A stretch of 60,000 nucleotides of DNA from Hydractinia symbiolongicarpus (GCF_029227915.1 NC_079881.1:3598001-3658000), one strand, 5' to 3'. Shown: positions 1-12,780, counted from the first letter of the stretch. Numbers and translations are program-made. Notes: generated by a model from the letters alone, not told the origin.

Positions 1-117
1 ATTTTTGACCACATAATGGTTACACATTTGCTCGTAGATTCTGTACTTTCTCTTCGGGTAATCAATCGATTATTAAAACTTCCATGGATGTTATCTATAT
101 CATGAGGGTATATGGTT
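1..117. other. Left flank, no gene seen
   Basis: AT-rich DNA before the first MITE. I see no coding or repeat signal in it. Confidence 0.4.
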
Positions 118-121
118 TTAA

Positions 122-884
122 CCCTATTCGGTCCGGGGGGGGCGGATTCAGCCCCCCCCCCCCTGACGGTTTTTTTTAATAATTCCTTATTTCCTTATTG
201 CTATGTTATATGGCTATGAAACTTTTTGAGTTTCAATATTTATCAATTAGACACCTGCATGCCAAATTTTTAGGTCCCATACCTTTCAGAGGCTTTGATA
301 TTGGCCATTACTCGATACTACCCCTAAAAATCTCTATGAAATCCTTATAATATGGAAAATTTAATAACTTGTGTTAGGATTATCCTTAGAACTTAAAACT
401 TGCAACACGACTTTGTTTAATTAAGAAGAATCATTTTGCATAATTTGGACACATGATTAATTCGATTTCCCGATTTTGTCGGATTTTACCCGAAAATTTG
501 GAAAAACCGGATTTTCGGACAATTTTTGGCAATTTTTTATGCGATCCACGTAAAAACCGGAAAATATGTTATAAATACCTTTCATTTAGCTTTCAGAAAC
601 TTCAAACAGAATGCAAAAATTTGCTCTGGAACAAAAGTAATTAAATTTTAAGCAGATAGTGGCATTTTCAACAAATTTGAAGCTTCTGATGACGTCACAG
701 AAAATGTGCTGACGCAAGCAAAAATTCATTGCTGCCATTTTGTTCCTTTTATGATGTACTATAACGTGCAAAGTTTTATTCAATTTGAACAACCCTATAA
801 AAAGTTATTGAGGGGGGGGGCGGATACCCCCCCCCCCCCCCCCCCCGGTCATAGTATGTTTGTAAAACCCCGGACCGAATAGGG
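122..884. mobile_element. piggyBac-type MITE, copy 1
   Basis: A 763-bp non-autonomous element bounded by terminal inverted repeats reading CCCTATTCGGTCCGGGG inward from each end, and flanked on both sides by TTAA (118-121 and 885-888). TTAA target duplication together with a terminal CCC is the signature of the piggyBac superfamily. Runs of G and C sit just inside each terminus. There is no transposase ORF, so it would need a transposase supplied in trans. A second, roughly 90% similar copy lies at 47972-48720 inside a U2AF2 intron. Confidence 0.8.
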
Positions 885-894
885 TTAATATTTT

Positions 895-1084
895 TCCCAA
901 TAACTGTTGCAAGAGGGAGCATTTTCATTAAAGAGCAGAATCTTGTGTTTTTAAGATTATAAATGGCTTCCTTGATGACACATGACTTCCTATCTCGGTT
1001 TTTATTTCTTGTAAATTCATCAGCAACATTATGAGGAAATATTGATGCAAAAAGTCCTCTTTCATTACGAGAGAAGTTCTCCAT
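895..1084 (-). other. Possible decayed coding fragment
   Basis: The minus strand reads from an ATG at 1084 through an open frame that begins MENFSRNERGLFASIF and continues with mixed charged and hydrophobic residues of ordinary protein composition. The frame then runs into the neighbouring MITE at 884. It matches no family I recognise. It could be the last exon of an unseen gene or a relic of an autonomous transposon, and could equally be chance. Confidence 0.15.
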
Positions 1085-1881
1085 AATCTTTTTGTCAACA
1101 TGTCTATGTGAAGCATAAAAGTTTGAATGTAAACGCAGCTCAATCGCAGGTCAATACGCACAAAGTAATGAATCAAAAAATGTTTAAGATCAAAATAGCA
1201 AAATATGTTGAAGTAGTATAAGGTAACAAAAATGTTTTTATTATTTTTTATGCTACAGAACGTACTAAACAAATTGAAATTTTACGTTGTGAGTACAGAT
1301 AAAGAAAGTAAAGGTTTATGGAAAAAATGTTGAAGCTACCAAACTGCGCGTTCGATTTGTTGTTGTATGTTTCCGGTTTGTATATTTATTCAATTTGGTG
1401 CCACATCATCATTACAAACTTCATCGTTCGAAGCTGGTAGTGTTTTGTGATTTTGTGGAAAGAGGACTCAAAACATAAAAAATATTGTTGTTGGTCATGA
1501 TAGATATTTCTTAGGTTCAGAGAAGTTGAACGAAGTTTATAAAATGCTGTTATTATTACAGTACGTAAAGTATTCTTGGTTATCTTACGTGAAAGATCTG
1601 ATTTTTGATGTTTACTGTTAAGTACATCCAAAACCAACTTTTTTTATCCTGTACAGCTATGAAGATTTTCTAAAAATGTTGTTAAGAAATTATACAGATA
1701 CTTAGTTATGAAATATAGTTATTTATTTGTTAATATAGTAGTTACCTTAGTAGATTTTAGGATTTAGAAATCTATAATATTTTTTCCTTCGCTTAAAATT
1801 TATTTTCTGGCTGCCACAAAATAGTTTTTGTTCGCCTCTCCTTTAACATACCGATTGTTTTCTCGACTAATAAAATTTACT
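1085..1881. other. Intergenic, repeat-like
   Basis: No supported gene. A stretch near 1795-1850 (TGGCTGCCACAAAATA and flanks) recurs in opposite orientation near 31195-31245, so this is partly dispersed repeat. Confidence 0.4.
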
Positions 1882-2235
1882 AAGGTGTTTTCACATGAGG
1901 CGATCTCGCCCATTAACCGGACTGGCTCGGTTAGGCGAGCTGATATTTTGTTACTTTCATATGAGGCGAGCTGGCCCGGTTAGGGGGACTGAAGAAAATT
2001 ACGAAAGTTTGTTTATACATTTTATATCACGTTCTAAAGCAAATTTGAATTTGAAAGCAATTCTTTAAAAAATATAATCCATTAGAATGGATCAAGAAAC
2101 ACATACAAAAATAAAAATGTGTTCATATGACAACCGAGCAAGCTCGCCTTGCCGAGACATCGCTTGTTTTTACCTAGTTTTTCTTATTAGTCGGTGGCCG
2201 TGGAAAACACTGCTTATACAGTACTACATGCGGCT

Positions 2236-3935
2236 CGTTACTGGCAGTGGTTATTAAAACGGTAAACGATTAAACGTTTATGTAACGTTTCTTTTCTAAC
2301 GTTATTAAGACAAACACAGATTTAACGTTTAAAAAACGTTGTGAAAAAAACGTTTTTTGCACGTCACTAAATAACGTATTTTTAACGTTATGAGTGTGAC
2401 GTTAAAAAAGCGGTATAAGATTGAACGTTTATGTAACATCTGTTGTGTAACGTCATTTACACTAACTCAAATTAAACGTTGTGGAAACGTTCTTAAAAAA
2501 ACGTTTTCTAAATGTCACTGTTATGTATTTCTAAGGTTATTAGTGTGACGTTATAAAAACGGTATACGTTTAGACGTTTTTTTTGTAACGTTATTTTAAA
2601 GTTTATTGTAAAGAAACCAAATTTTACGTTTTTAAGTAACGCTAATACAAAAGCGTCGTTTGCATAGTAGTGTTGAAGAAGTGCTAATTTTAGCCCCCAG
2701 GGAGTAACATATTTAACAAAACACGCGTGGTGCGGTAGCCCATTGTTTTACTGCGAGCAACTTGTCTGTTGTCCCATTCACAACATCGCTTCCAGAACTC
2801 TGTCTCTTTTACTTGTGCCTGGGTAGTCAAAAGAGAAAAAGAATCCGGGGACGAGGTTGATGACAATCAGCCATTGCGAGCTATGAGCGCGAATGGTTTA
2901 ATTTTGTGAGCACATGGTCTAGTGGGCTATAATCATGGCGGAAAGAGGTAGAGGTGGAAAGATGTATATATTTTATGTTATGTAAATGTACGTCAGGGTA
3001 CGGTAATTTTATAAATAGTTTAGGATAGGAAAATTTCGTTGCAGGAACGATCACAACAAAAAAAAGAAACAATTTCTTATTATATATAAGATGTGTAGCT
3101 AGCTAGCTATGTAGCTAGCTAAGGTTTGAATATATATAAAACTGCTTCTTAATTTTTTAAAAATAGCTTGGGTAAGTGTTGTAATGACCGACCATCAAAA
3201 AAGGTTTCTTTCTTGAATTTATGATGACTTGGCTTTCATGTCAGTGTTGTAATGATCTGCATGCTTAGCCTGTCGTACAAAGTCAGTGTTTTTCTTGAAA
3301 TATTGATGACTTGGCTTTCATGTCAGTGTTGCAATGGTCTGCATGCTTAGCCTGAGGTACAAATTGTTTCCTTAATTTATTCTAGTTTTCGTCCTTTCCA
3401 GACCGATGTGGAGAAGGTGAATAAAAAAGCAACACTATTAAAAACCTCAAAAAAAATTATTATTTATTATAATTTATTAATATTTAAGTAATATTGATAT
3501 TTTTTATGTGTTCGACAATGATTAACGTCGTTTGTATTTCGCTGATTTTAATTTTAATAAATGTATATATTTATATTCTGTTGTTTTTTTAACTTGCTTT
3601 CCCGCGAAATTCACTTAATGACGTTGTTTAAACGTTTCTTAAATCACCATATAAGGTAACGTAATCGTTACAAATGGAACGTTATTTGAACGCCCTGAAA
3701 AAAGTAATTATTGAATGTGCAAGCGGGACGTTATTTATCGGTAATTGAACCAACAGAATAATGTTATTTAAACGTTTATTTCGAACGTCATTTGAACGTT
3801 ACATGCGGAACGTTATTTAAACGTCCTAAAAAAAGTGGTTATTGAATGTGCAAACAGTACGTTATTTGACCGTTAATTAAACGATCAAAATGACGTCTTT
3901 TGAACGTTAAAAAACGTTCTTGTGCCCACTGGGGT
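2236..3935. mobile_element. Inner fold-back element with AACGTT-rich arms
   Basis: The left arm (about 2236-2680) and right arm (about 3620-3935) are packed with AACGTT and ACGTT/AACGT half-sites every 15-30 bases. Within each arm a unit of about 140-150 bp is repeated imperfectly (for example the GTGTGACGTTA blocks near 2394 and 2542, and the TTATTGAATGTGCAA blocks near 3707 and 3837). The outer end at 3935 carries CCCACTGGG. The middle is AT-rich and non-coding. This resembles a MITE or fold-back element with subterminal transposase-binding repeats. Confidence 0.5.
3209..3364. repeat. 82-bp tandem duplication
   Basis: Two copies of a unit containing TGATGACTTGGCTTTCATG and CTGCATGCTTAGCCTG lie head to tail, with a handful of mismatches and a small indel. 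They lie in the AT-rich centre of the inner element. Confidence 0.75.
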
Positions 3936-3942
3936 ACCATTT

Positions 3943-4350
3943 TGCGTGACAGACAGACAGAAGTATACGGGTATTAAAATATAGATATTATAATATACTA
4001 GTCGTTGCCCGTGGAAAAATCCACGGGTTCGCCCGTCCTTTATATTTACCCAACGCAACAAAGCGGATAAAAATACATCGCATTTGATATTCGTGTTTCC
4101 GTGACATCATTTTATAACTCAGCGGGGAGTCCGTGCAGAGACAGACAGACGACGGCTATTATTATAGAGATAGTCGTTGCCCGTGGAAAAATCCACGGGT
4201 TCGCCCGTCCTTTATATTTACCCGTCGCAACAAAGCGGATAAAAATATATCGCATTTGATATTCGTGTTTCCGTAACATCGTTTTCTAACTCAGCGGGGG
4301 GTCCGCGCAGAGACAGACAGACGACGGCTATTATTATAGAGATTATAATA
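3943..4350 (+). repeat. CCCGTGG hairpin repeats, tandem pair
   Basis: A partial unit (3943-3997) is followed by two nearly identical units (about 3998-4166 and 4167-4349). Each unit starts with TAGTCGTTG and the perfect stem CCCGTGGAAAAATCCACGGG, then TTCGCCCGTCCTTTATATTTACCC. Each ends with GACAGACAGACG and a TATTATAATATAGA-like tail. The same family recurs near 20085-20340, 30061-30205, 32985-33107, 40880-41070 and 46594-46750. The stem is kept in most copies, which suggests a structured RNA or end signal. Element class unknown. Confidence 0.75.
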
Positions 4351-4518
4351 TATGCGTGAGAACAATAAAAGCATAAAAATACTTCAAAAGAATAACATTA
4401 TTATCAAATTTTATTGTTGTGTGTTTATCGTTGTTTTGACAAAATAAGCGTTATTTGTAGCACTCTCATGGGTTATACTGTTTTGAATAATTCCTTGCAA
4501 TTTAAATTTTCTTTAGAA

Positions 4519-4553
4519 CATCATTCATCATCATCATTCTCGGCTTAACGTCC
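4519..4553 (-). repeat. SINE/LINE-type 3' tail (ATG)n
   Basis: On the minus strand this reads GGACGTTAAGCCGAGAATG followed by ATG repeats. It is the same tail seen in plus orientation at about 59728-59764. Confidence 0.5.
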
Positions 4554-4702
4554 GTGATATAAAATGTATAAACAAACTTTTGTGACTTTCTTCAGCCGCC
4601 TAACCGGGCCAGCTCGCCTCATATGAAAGTAACAAAATATCAGCCCGCCTAACCGAGCCAGCCCGGTTAACCCGTCCATCTCGCCTCATATGAACAGCCC
4701 CT

Positions 4703-5077
4703 AAAACCGACACGCGCCACATTTTAAAAGGTCTCACGGATGATTTCAATAGAAGCAAAAAAGTGCAACCTCCTGAGCCCGTCTGTTCCTATTTTTCGCT
4801 CCTTTCTCAGCTTGATTTGTTATTATTTTGTTCTTGATACAGCAAGAACACAACATAAAATGGGTTTTGTTCAAATTTCTCAGGAATTTTTATTTATATT
4901 AAAAAATTTGGTGTTGTCAATTCAACTTTATAACTGTGTTTACTAACAATAACGCAAATATCGATGTTATTTAGCAGTTTAAATAAAAAATCACACGCAA
5001 AAACATCTACGAATAAGTAAGAATTCATATCCTGCGATTGTTTTGATTCTGTGGCAAAATTTAGAGTCGGGTTGTTC
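4703..5077. other. Intergenic
   Basis: No supported gene. The start exon of the beta-helix gene could be anywhere upstream of 5774, but I could not place it. Confidence 0.3.
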
Positions 5078-5520
5078 TTTGGGACCGTTTACGCACGAGC
5101 CTCATCCCAGGAGAGAATCAGCATATTTTCATCCCGGAGTGAGTGATCACATCCCAGGATGAAACATTAATTTCGCTAACTTTACGTATGATAATTTGAA
5201 GTGATTTTTTTTAATTTGTGAGTACAAAAAGCAAACGAGAAACGCACGTTCTCGTATGAAATTTACTTTAACTTTTCATTGAAATAAAATAAGAAACTTT
5301 GAAGATATATACAAACCGGTCAAACAATTTTTGCGGCCCTTTTACTTTTAAAATTATGTTCAAAGAATGTAAAAAAGTGTACATTCAGCATTCTTATCCC
5401 GGGATAAAAAAATTATTGTATTTATCGTGTTTTTTTTTCTGATTTCATCCTAGGAAGAAATAAATCAGAGTGTTTATATGCATCATCCCGGGATGATATT
5501 TCGCGTGTAAACTGCCCCTT
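5078..5520. mobile_element. MITE with CATCCCGGGATG subterminal repeats
   Basis: The ends are inverted repeats: GGGACCGTTTACGCACGAG on the left against a right end whose reverse complement is AAGGGGCAGTTTACACGCGA. Near both ends and internally there are ATCCCGGGAT/CATCCCAGGATG palindromes. The body is AT-rich and has no ORF. The termini loosely resemble those of the 1882-4702 element (GGGGCTGTTCATATGAGG), so both may use a related transposase. Confidence 0.6.
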
Positions 5521-5774
5521 AGTTTTGAAAGTAATCATTTGAGAGCTTAATGCTGCTGTTATTTTGTTCCCTTTTTGCGATCGATGCTAATGCTCTTATA
5601 AAATTTTTCTTGTAAACAAAATGAATCTTGAAGCGAGAACGCACAAATATTCACTGTTTATGGTGATGAGATAAAAAGAATTAATTCTCATGAATGTACA
5701 CAACAGATGTTTGCGAAAGAAAAATTTTTAAACGAACACACAAAACGTTTGTAACGGCATTAACTTTTTTTCAG

Positions 5775-8700
5775 ATTCCATTGATGTCTTCTTGTCAAAG
5801 AGCAACGGGATTGATCAAGAGAATTGCGGTTCTGACCCCTTACCTGCCTGCAAAACGCTGGAGTATGTCCTCCAAAACGAGAACGCAATATTAGAACTAA
5901 CGATTAAATTAGATGGAGGAGAGAATATGTTAAATCCTTATACATACTTCGTGAACAAATCATTTCACCTGGACAAAAATATCACTATAAGAAAAGCCGG
6001 AAATGCTCGTCCAGCTATTGTCATGCAATCGGAGAATCCCTACTCTGAATATTTATTTACCAGTAGTTGTGAAAAAGCGCGCACGTTGGAAGTGGATGGC
6101 ATTCGATTTAACCAAACTTCATTAATTAGTATCATGCGTAATGCAATCGTAAAGATAACGAACTGTCTTTTTCACAACGCGTCTTTCTTTGTGCAAACCA
6201 ATCCCTCAGCTCTAGAAGAAAAATACGTTGTAGTCCAAATTTCTAATTGCAAATTTAATAACTCGTTTTTACGACTTTATAATACGGAACTGAAAATAGA
6301 GATAATTAATAGCAGCATGCATGGGGGAGACGGAAGAATGGATTTCCTAATTGCAAGTTTCAAAGAAATTGATTTTAAAATGTCAAATTGTATATTCAGA
6401 AATGGCGGTGGTTTGGGCTTTAATCGTGATTTACTATCACCTTTTTACTCCAGCCAAAATATAATTATAATGAATTCGCGATTTATTAGCGAAGTGCATA
6501 ACAATCGTGTAAATGCAATATGGATCTCCACTTGCCCTTCTTTATTCGTTGTTATACGTTATTGTGAATTTAAAGGCTACAATGATGCCGCCATCAAGAT
6601 AAGTACAGCCAATTCAGTTACTATAACACATTCAAATTTTACAAATAACCATGGTTTCTCAAGAGGACCTGTGAGTATAACGAACAGCAATCTCACTATC
6701 ATGAATAGTATTTTCTTGAATAATACGGGGAGGGATGGAGGAGCAATTTATTGGGCTGCTGCCCTTAAATCACTTTTAATAAAGAATTCCATGTTTATCT
6801 CGAATACAGCGTTTTCTGGAGGAAGTATATATGCGAAGGGTGATGCTCTTATTCCCGATTACGGTGTTGAATTACGAAATGTTTTCTTAACAGGGAGATC
6901 CGAATTGTCCCATCATTCTAGTATTCTCATATTTGCGTCAACTGGTATATTCTTGCGTAATGTCAGTATGGTAGTTCAGACAACCTCCCCGAATTGGCCA
7001 GTAACTGGGTTTTCGTGCAACGAAATATGTGTCAACAAAATGAAACGATCAAATGCAAGTTATGACTTTACATACACGTGTCCAGAGAACTACCACATTG
7101 AACCAATTTTTGTGGATAATCCCGGAGAGAAGGTGTTATCCAAAATTAGTTGCATCAGATGCAAAAGGAAAACCTACACAGAACAAAAAGGAAGTATGAG
7201 AATTGTTCGCACAGAAAATTTTTCAATAGCTACAAAATTTGACCTCAAATGTCAAAAATGTCCCTTGGGCGCAAATTGCGATGAACAAATAATTAGTCGG
7301 GGAAACTTTTGGGGCTATAAGTCAACCGCAAATCATGGCCTAATATTTTTGCCTTGTCCCTCGCTGTATTGTTGTTCAGCTCATGGCACAAAATGCATCT
7401 CGTATAATACATGTAACGGTAATAGAAATGGATTTTTATGTGGATCATGCATGGATGGGTACAGAGTAAATTATTTTGACGGTAAATGTGTTACAAAGTC
7501 GAGTTGTTGGAAGAACAGATTCTGGCTGCTTTATATTCTCTATGTAAGCCTTTGCATAATTTTATTGTTATATTACAAAGATATCTTTCTGTTTGCGTTA
7601 AAATACTATAAAAACTACAAAGATAAAAGAAATAAAAAAGATACGTTAACGGATCCCTTGATTTGCAAATTTGAAAACAGAGTATCGCAATACGAAGATG
7701 AATGCGACGATCTCGATTCAGTCATTGACTCAAGTGATGTTACGAATGTCACTTGTAGGCATAGCGAAAATATAATGGAATCGTGCGACCATCCTGTCGG
7801 TAAATCTGCTAACTGTTCTGATTCAGATGGTAAATATCTCGCAAATCCGAACATAACCAGAAATATTACCGGCATGATAACAATTATATTTTTCTTTTAC
7901 CAAATCGAGACTTTGTTACGAATCAAGCAATGCGATAAGAAAAATCCGAACTTTTTGGACGACATTAGAAAGGCAGTTTCCTCGGTCTTCAATTTGCAAT
8001 TTATGGTAACAAAGTTTTCAAAAATATGCCCGCGTGAAGATCTTACAAGTATTGGCAAAGAAATCGTTCAAAGTTCTACTGTTCCAGCAGCCATGACATT
8101 ACTTTTGCTCTTTCTAAGTGCTAAAACACTTTATTTAGCACTGACAAAGAAAAAGAAAGAATCCTTTCAATCCATAGAAAATGCTAAACCAGTTCAAGTA
8201 AAGATCAAATTGTGTATAATGAAGCTTGCGTTGCTAGGTTTTACTGGTATTTCAGCATTCTGCTTGAAGATGATGAATTGTGTCAATATAAATGAAACAC
8301 ATCATTTGTACATACAAGGTGATGTTGTTTGTTATTCATAGTGGCAATATCTTATCATGGTGTTCTTTTCCGTCTGGATTGACTCATTTCCGTTATCAAC
8401 ATTTTTGTCAGTGAGAATGTTGACGAAAAAAACTGTATTCGTTACTCAATTTTATAGTTGCTTCTTCTGTCCTCCATACGCCACTTATCAGTACATATTG
8501 AAAAGAAACACCAGTTTTAACTTTGCCTTCACCGAACTTCCTGTCGAGAACAAGGAAAAGGATAGCATCTTGGAGCTGTTTACTAAACCATATCGAAAAA
8601 GTACGTCTGAAGAGAGTGTCATAAACTGGGAAGCTGTTGTATTGATTCGACGTCTAATCTTGTCTGCCTTGTGTATATGCATCATCAACCCAGTATTCAG

Positions 8701-9037
8701 AATGCTCGCTACCTTCCCCACACTTCTGGTTTCCTTATTGCATCACTGGTACTAAATTCCATTTTATAACAGCATGTTAAATAGAATGGAAGCAGCGTCA
8801 CTATCACTTTTAATGCTTTTCAATATTTTTGATTTAATATGGGCGCTGGATTATCTGTACGACCTGTCAAACTTGCCAGGTTTTGAGTTGATTAATTCAG
8901 TTTTTACTTGGATTCGAAATATCATTCTATTACTACCACCATTTGTAATCCTTGGTATTTTACTACTTGGTGTCGTTAAAAAGCTTGTCGCGCCAATAAG
9001 GAATTACAGAAATACAACTGACGATGAAAATCAATAA
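5775..9037 (+). pseudogene. Beta-helix, Cys-rich, multi-membrane protein gene with two in-frame stops
   Basis: A single open frame runs from a splice acceptor (TTTTTTTCAG ending at 5774, phase 1) to a TAA at 9035-9037 that overlaps an AATAAA signal. In-frame stops interrupt it twice: TAG at 8339-8341 and TAA at 8753-8755. Homology-like features continue unbroken across both. Residues about 1-400 are right-handed beta-helix repeats of the N.S.F.NN type. About 420-570 are Cys-rich (C..C and CNGNRNGFLCGSCMDGY). From residue 575 come hydrophobic segments, four before the first stop and about five after it (for example IRNIILLLPPFVILGILLLG). This resembles large cnidarian surface proteins annotated only as uncharacterised; its ligand is unknown. 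The signal-peptide exon upstream is not found. It may be a recent pseudogene, a truncated product of about 850 residues, or use readthrough or editing. Confidence 0.7.
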
Positions 9038-10769
9038 AAGATGGATAATTAAAATAATCAGAGTGATATGGTTTTGAACATGACATAAAAGGGAAGAATT
9101 TTTCAAGGGAAGAAAATTATTTTTCGCAAATTACTCTGAAAAAATTCACACTCATATTTTATCAGGAATTTATTGTAATTTATATAAATGTCTTTCAACA
9201 CTGTCCTCACAATTTTGGTATACTATGTGTCGAAACTCAGTTAGCATGTAGATATTTATTTAATCATGTTATGTCCAAACTGCGTTGAAATGTTTCGCAT
9301 GAAGTATTAACTAAAGGGTTAATTCCACGCATAATATTTTGGTCAAGTAATTTGAATTGGTTATTACACAAAAACGCACCAACTTTTTTATGCTCAAGTA
9401 AGCAGACTTTTCTTCCTTTTCCTAATCTACCACCGTCGTTGAAAATAAATGTTACAAAGAATTCAGAAGTATTATAGCTAAATACACGTGTCAACTGCCT
9501 ATTGTTGTCTTTTTTATTCCCGATGTTTAAATAAAATGGCCAAATTGATGTCATTACTTAACGCTTTAATGAAACAAACAATACATTTTGTATTGTATAG
9601 TTGATTTTGTTTAATTTTTTTGCTCTTTTTTATTTAAGTTACTGTACTTTCCGAAGCTTTCCGACATCCAGTCCAATTCAAGTTCAGTTTTTACATTATT
9701 GCATTATTAGCTAGCGATTTTTACGCATTCTGATTGGAAAAAAATATTTTCTTTTCTGGATTTTAAATAAGTTCAAATATTTTTACTCATTCTTGAACAA
9801 GATGAAAAAGGAAATTTTTCGAGACAAAAATTAAAAATTCCAATGTACATGCTTAAAAGTTTTCTGCTCAAACACTTCCGAATAGAACTTCGCGTGGAGT
9901 CAGCCCTTAACGCGTATATTCAGAATGTGTTTCTCTCGAAATCTTTTAGTAACAGACTCCAAAAATGCGTTAGAATCACTAAGTATATTTTCCAAGTGAT
10001 AACGTTAAGCATTGAAATCCAACATAGTTGGCAGGGTTTTAATACTGGGTGAAACTTCAATATGTTTTTTAATTAACGAATTTATTTTTTGATGTTAACA
10101 TTGTTTATGAATTTTTATTGTAAAGCTTTTCGGTTTTAATTTCAAGTATCGTAGTTATTTTATTAAGCGCAAGCAGGGTTTTTTATTGTAACACTTTTTA
10201 ATTTGACTTAAACGTCCTCAGGACACGCAATAATAGCAGTAATTTATTACGGAAGTGTACATCCTGTGTATATATTCATAATAAATAAATAAATAAACCA
10301 TGTTTTTTTCATGAAATTTCGAACCAAACTAAAATTCACTTATTTATTTTGATAACGCCTTACCCTGTATAAGCGAGACAAAAATTATCAATTTCCACCT
10401 AAAAATAAATTCCTGTAAAAATACTTTCCATGCTCTCAAATAATCCTCTTGTCCCGAGTGAGTTTAAATGTTATTTGGAATTTTGAGGGGATTACGGTAG
10501 CGAACAATATATAACATTATGTAAGAAAAACAGCATGTAACTTCGTAACAGTAATAATTCACTCACAACATTTTCTTATGTGTATTCAAATAAAAGCAGA
10601 ATAAAAATTAACAAAAAAAATTGTTTAAAAAAACAATTTATAGACACTCATTTTAAAGTGATCACATTTTTGAGCACGGGTCAACTCTGCATTGTTTTTC
10701 CAAAAACCGAAATTCCAATTGTTTCGCGCAAAGAATCTTTCCTCTAAGCATATCGGATAGGAAATTTAA
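9038..10769. other. Intergenic, no gene supported
   Basis: AT-rich. A minus-strand open frame at 9264-9554 (containing FNDGGRLGKGRKVCLLEHKK) has protein-like composition but no family I recognise and no convincing splice context. Confidence 0.3.
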
Positions 10770-10866
10770 CAACCTTGTCCCAAGGCCTCTTCTACGCCTA
10801 TGATATTCTGAATGGTTCCCGTCAGAGAATATCATGGCCGTAGTAAAGTCCTGGGGACGAGGTTGG
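10770..10866. mobile_element. Short CAACCTCGTCCCCAGG-type MITE
   Basis: About 97 bp with inverted ends: CAACCTTGTCCCAAGG on the left and CCTGGGGACGAGGTTGG on the right, with an inner GATATTCTG/CAGAGAATATC stem. The same ends occur at 28811-28906, and single ends occur near 2849 and 36190. Confidence 0.65.
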
Positions 10867-12780
10867 GAAATTTAATTCTCTTTCATATCGACTTGTATTT
10901 TGGTACCTTAAAGTTAAATGATAACTATGGCTATTTCCCTTTGCTGCGACGCCATTCCGCGTTCTTTGAAGTCAATAGGTTAAATTAAATGCAGTTTTTC
11001 AGACAGTGAAGTTTTTCTCGTTTACCTTTACTGGTTTTGTCATCTCTTGCAACTAGGAAGTGAACACTTACGTATAATGCCCGCTCATGTGACTTGCATT
11101 GCATGTTCTGTATTTCTTAGGTGTAACGAGAAAGGAAATGGAGTGAGACTCCTATTAAGCGGCCTCAACGTTTCTTCCCAAATTGGATTTGTATCTTCTA
11201 CAACCTGCTTTGAAGAATTAGGGTAAAACGAGATAGATCGAAATGTATGTTACGAGGCTGGTTTTTAGAGAATATTTTTTAAATATGCTATTTCTTTGCT
11301 TAAAAAGTTAAACAAACTTAAAAGTTTGTAAAACTTATACTTTTACATTGCCTTAGAAAAGCAAAAAGCTTTAAGGCCAGAAACATCCTATCTTTATTTT
11401 AAAAATTTTAAAAAAAAAAACTTCTGAGGTCAATTTTTTTGCCTATATACCAGCAACTGTCTTCTGTATCATCAAGCGTTGTGTAAATCAAAGACAACAC
11501 CCCTCACATCGCTTTTTTGGGTTGTCGGAACACATAATCAACGTATCGGTTCTTAGTAGCCTTTCTCGTTATTTTGTAGCATTTAAGAGTATGAATAGAT
11601 GTAGGAATGCGGTAAAATATTACCTACATGTGGACTAGCCCGTAATACAAAATCTCCTTCAATATTCAACCGTTATGTTTAAATATAAGCTTGAATTTTT
11701 TTAAGCGCAGAAAGACTGATAAAACAAGAGTTTTAAGAAAATATAAAAGTTGGGAATACTCTACTAAACTGCGAAAAGTGCTGCTTTTATAACATTTGCA
11801 TGGTGTACTAAATGTGCTAAGAATTTGAAAGTTTCTCGTAGTACACTATATTAGTCCCTTTGGCACTTTGGCAAGCAGTGTAAACCGACGCTAACAATTT
11901 TGTTTTGTCATTTAAATTTTAATGTTATTACTTTTTTATTATTATTATTATTATATATATTTTTTAGCGGCTTTTTAGCGGGAGAACGCGGGTTTTCATC
12001 GTTGGAAACCCGCGTTTCCATATTGAAAACCCTGGATATGCATTAAAAACCAAGGTTTTTATTTGATTCCCAGGTTTTAATGAAAAAATGTGACAGATGG
12101 CTGCCATATAAATTATTATTTAAGGCGTCTTTTCGCGCGTCTTTGTTAACAATATGTCTTGCTTAGCCATACTGTGCATCATAAAAAACATTTGTGTCGC
12201 ATAAATATAAATTTCAAAACAATGCTTCTATTGTTATAGTGCTGTATTTCTTTTTCTTAGGACTATGTAAACTATAGTCAAAATTCAACAATCCTGGACG
12301 CACTACCAATATAGAAGAACTCAATATCTAACTTGACCTGCGGCGATAGGAAAATTCAATATGGTATCCATGCTGCGTTGTTAATTCTTCGTAAGTTCTA
12401 AAATTTATTTTTCCTAGCGAATTAAAAAATTACTGTTGCTGTGTATTTTTATTGTTGAACATGTCTTCTGTTGTGGTGTGAAAAGAAGAGAACACGTCAG
12501 ACGTATCACCTGACTATAGCTAGCTTAGTTATAGTTAGCTAGGTATCACTTATCCATGATCAATCAATCATTAGACAATTCTACAGCTTATTATGTAAAA
12601 CTAGCCGTACCTTAGCTGCACGTAACTACACTTTTCTTTTTATATAATAAGATACAGACATCAATGACTAAAAAATTTGTTTCCATAGATTACTTTGGTC
12701 TAAAAAGTGATCTAAAGAAGTATTTTATTGCCTCTTATTAATTTGTAACAAATTTCCCTTTGTTCTCACACGGTTCATTT
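10867..12780. other. Intergenic with minor repeats
   Basis: No gene supported. A short ATT microsatellite lies near 11937. It is followed by imperfect stems built from AACGCGGGTTTTC and GGAAACCCGCGTTT (11975-12030), probably a decayed inverted-repeat element. Confidence 0.35.

Larger units (their letters stand above)
1882..4702. mobile_element. 2.8-kb element with 149-bp terminal inverted repeats
   Basis: The outer arms 1882-2030 and 4554-4702 are imperfect reverse complements of each other over their whole length. Both contain two GAGGCGAGCTGG-like blocks around a shared TATTTTGTTACTTTC stretch and end in TTTATATCAC. Between them lie an AACGTT-rich inner element, an 82-bp tandem duplication, two tandem hairpin repeats and a SINE/LINE-type 3' tail, so the element is a nest of later insertions. 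No transposase ORF is visible. I could not identify a target-site duplication, so the superfamily is open. Confidence 0.65.
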
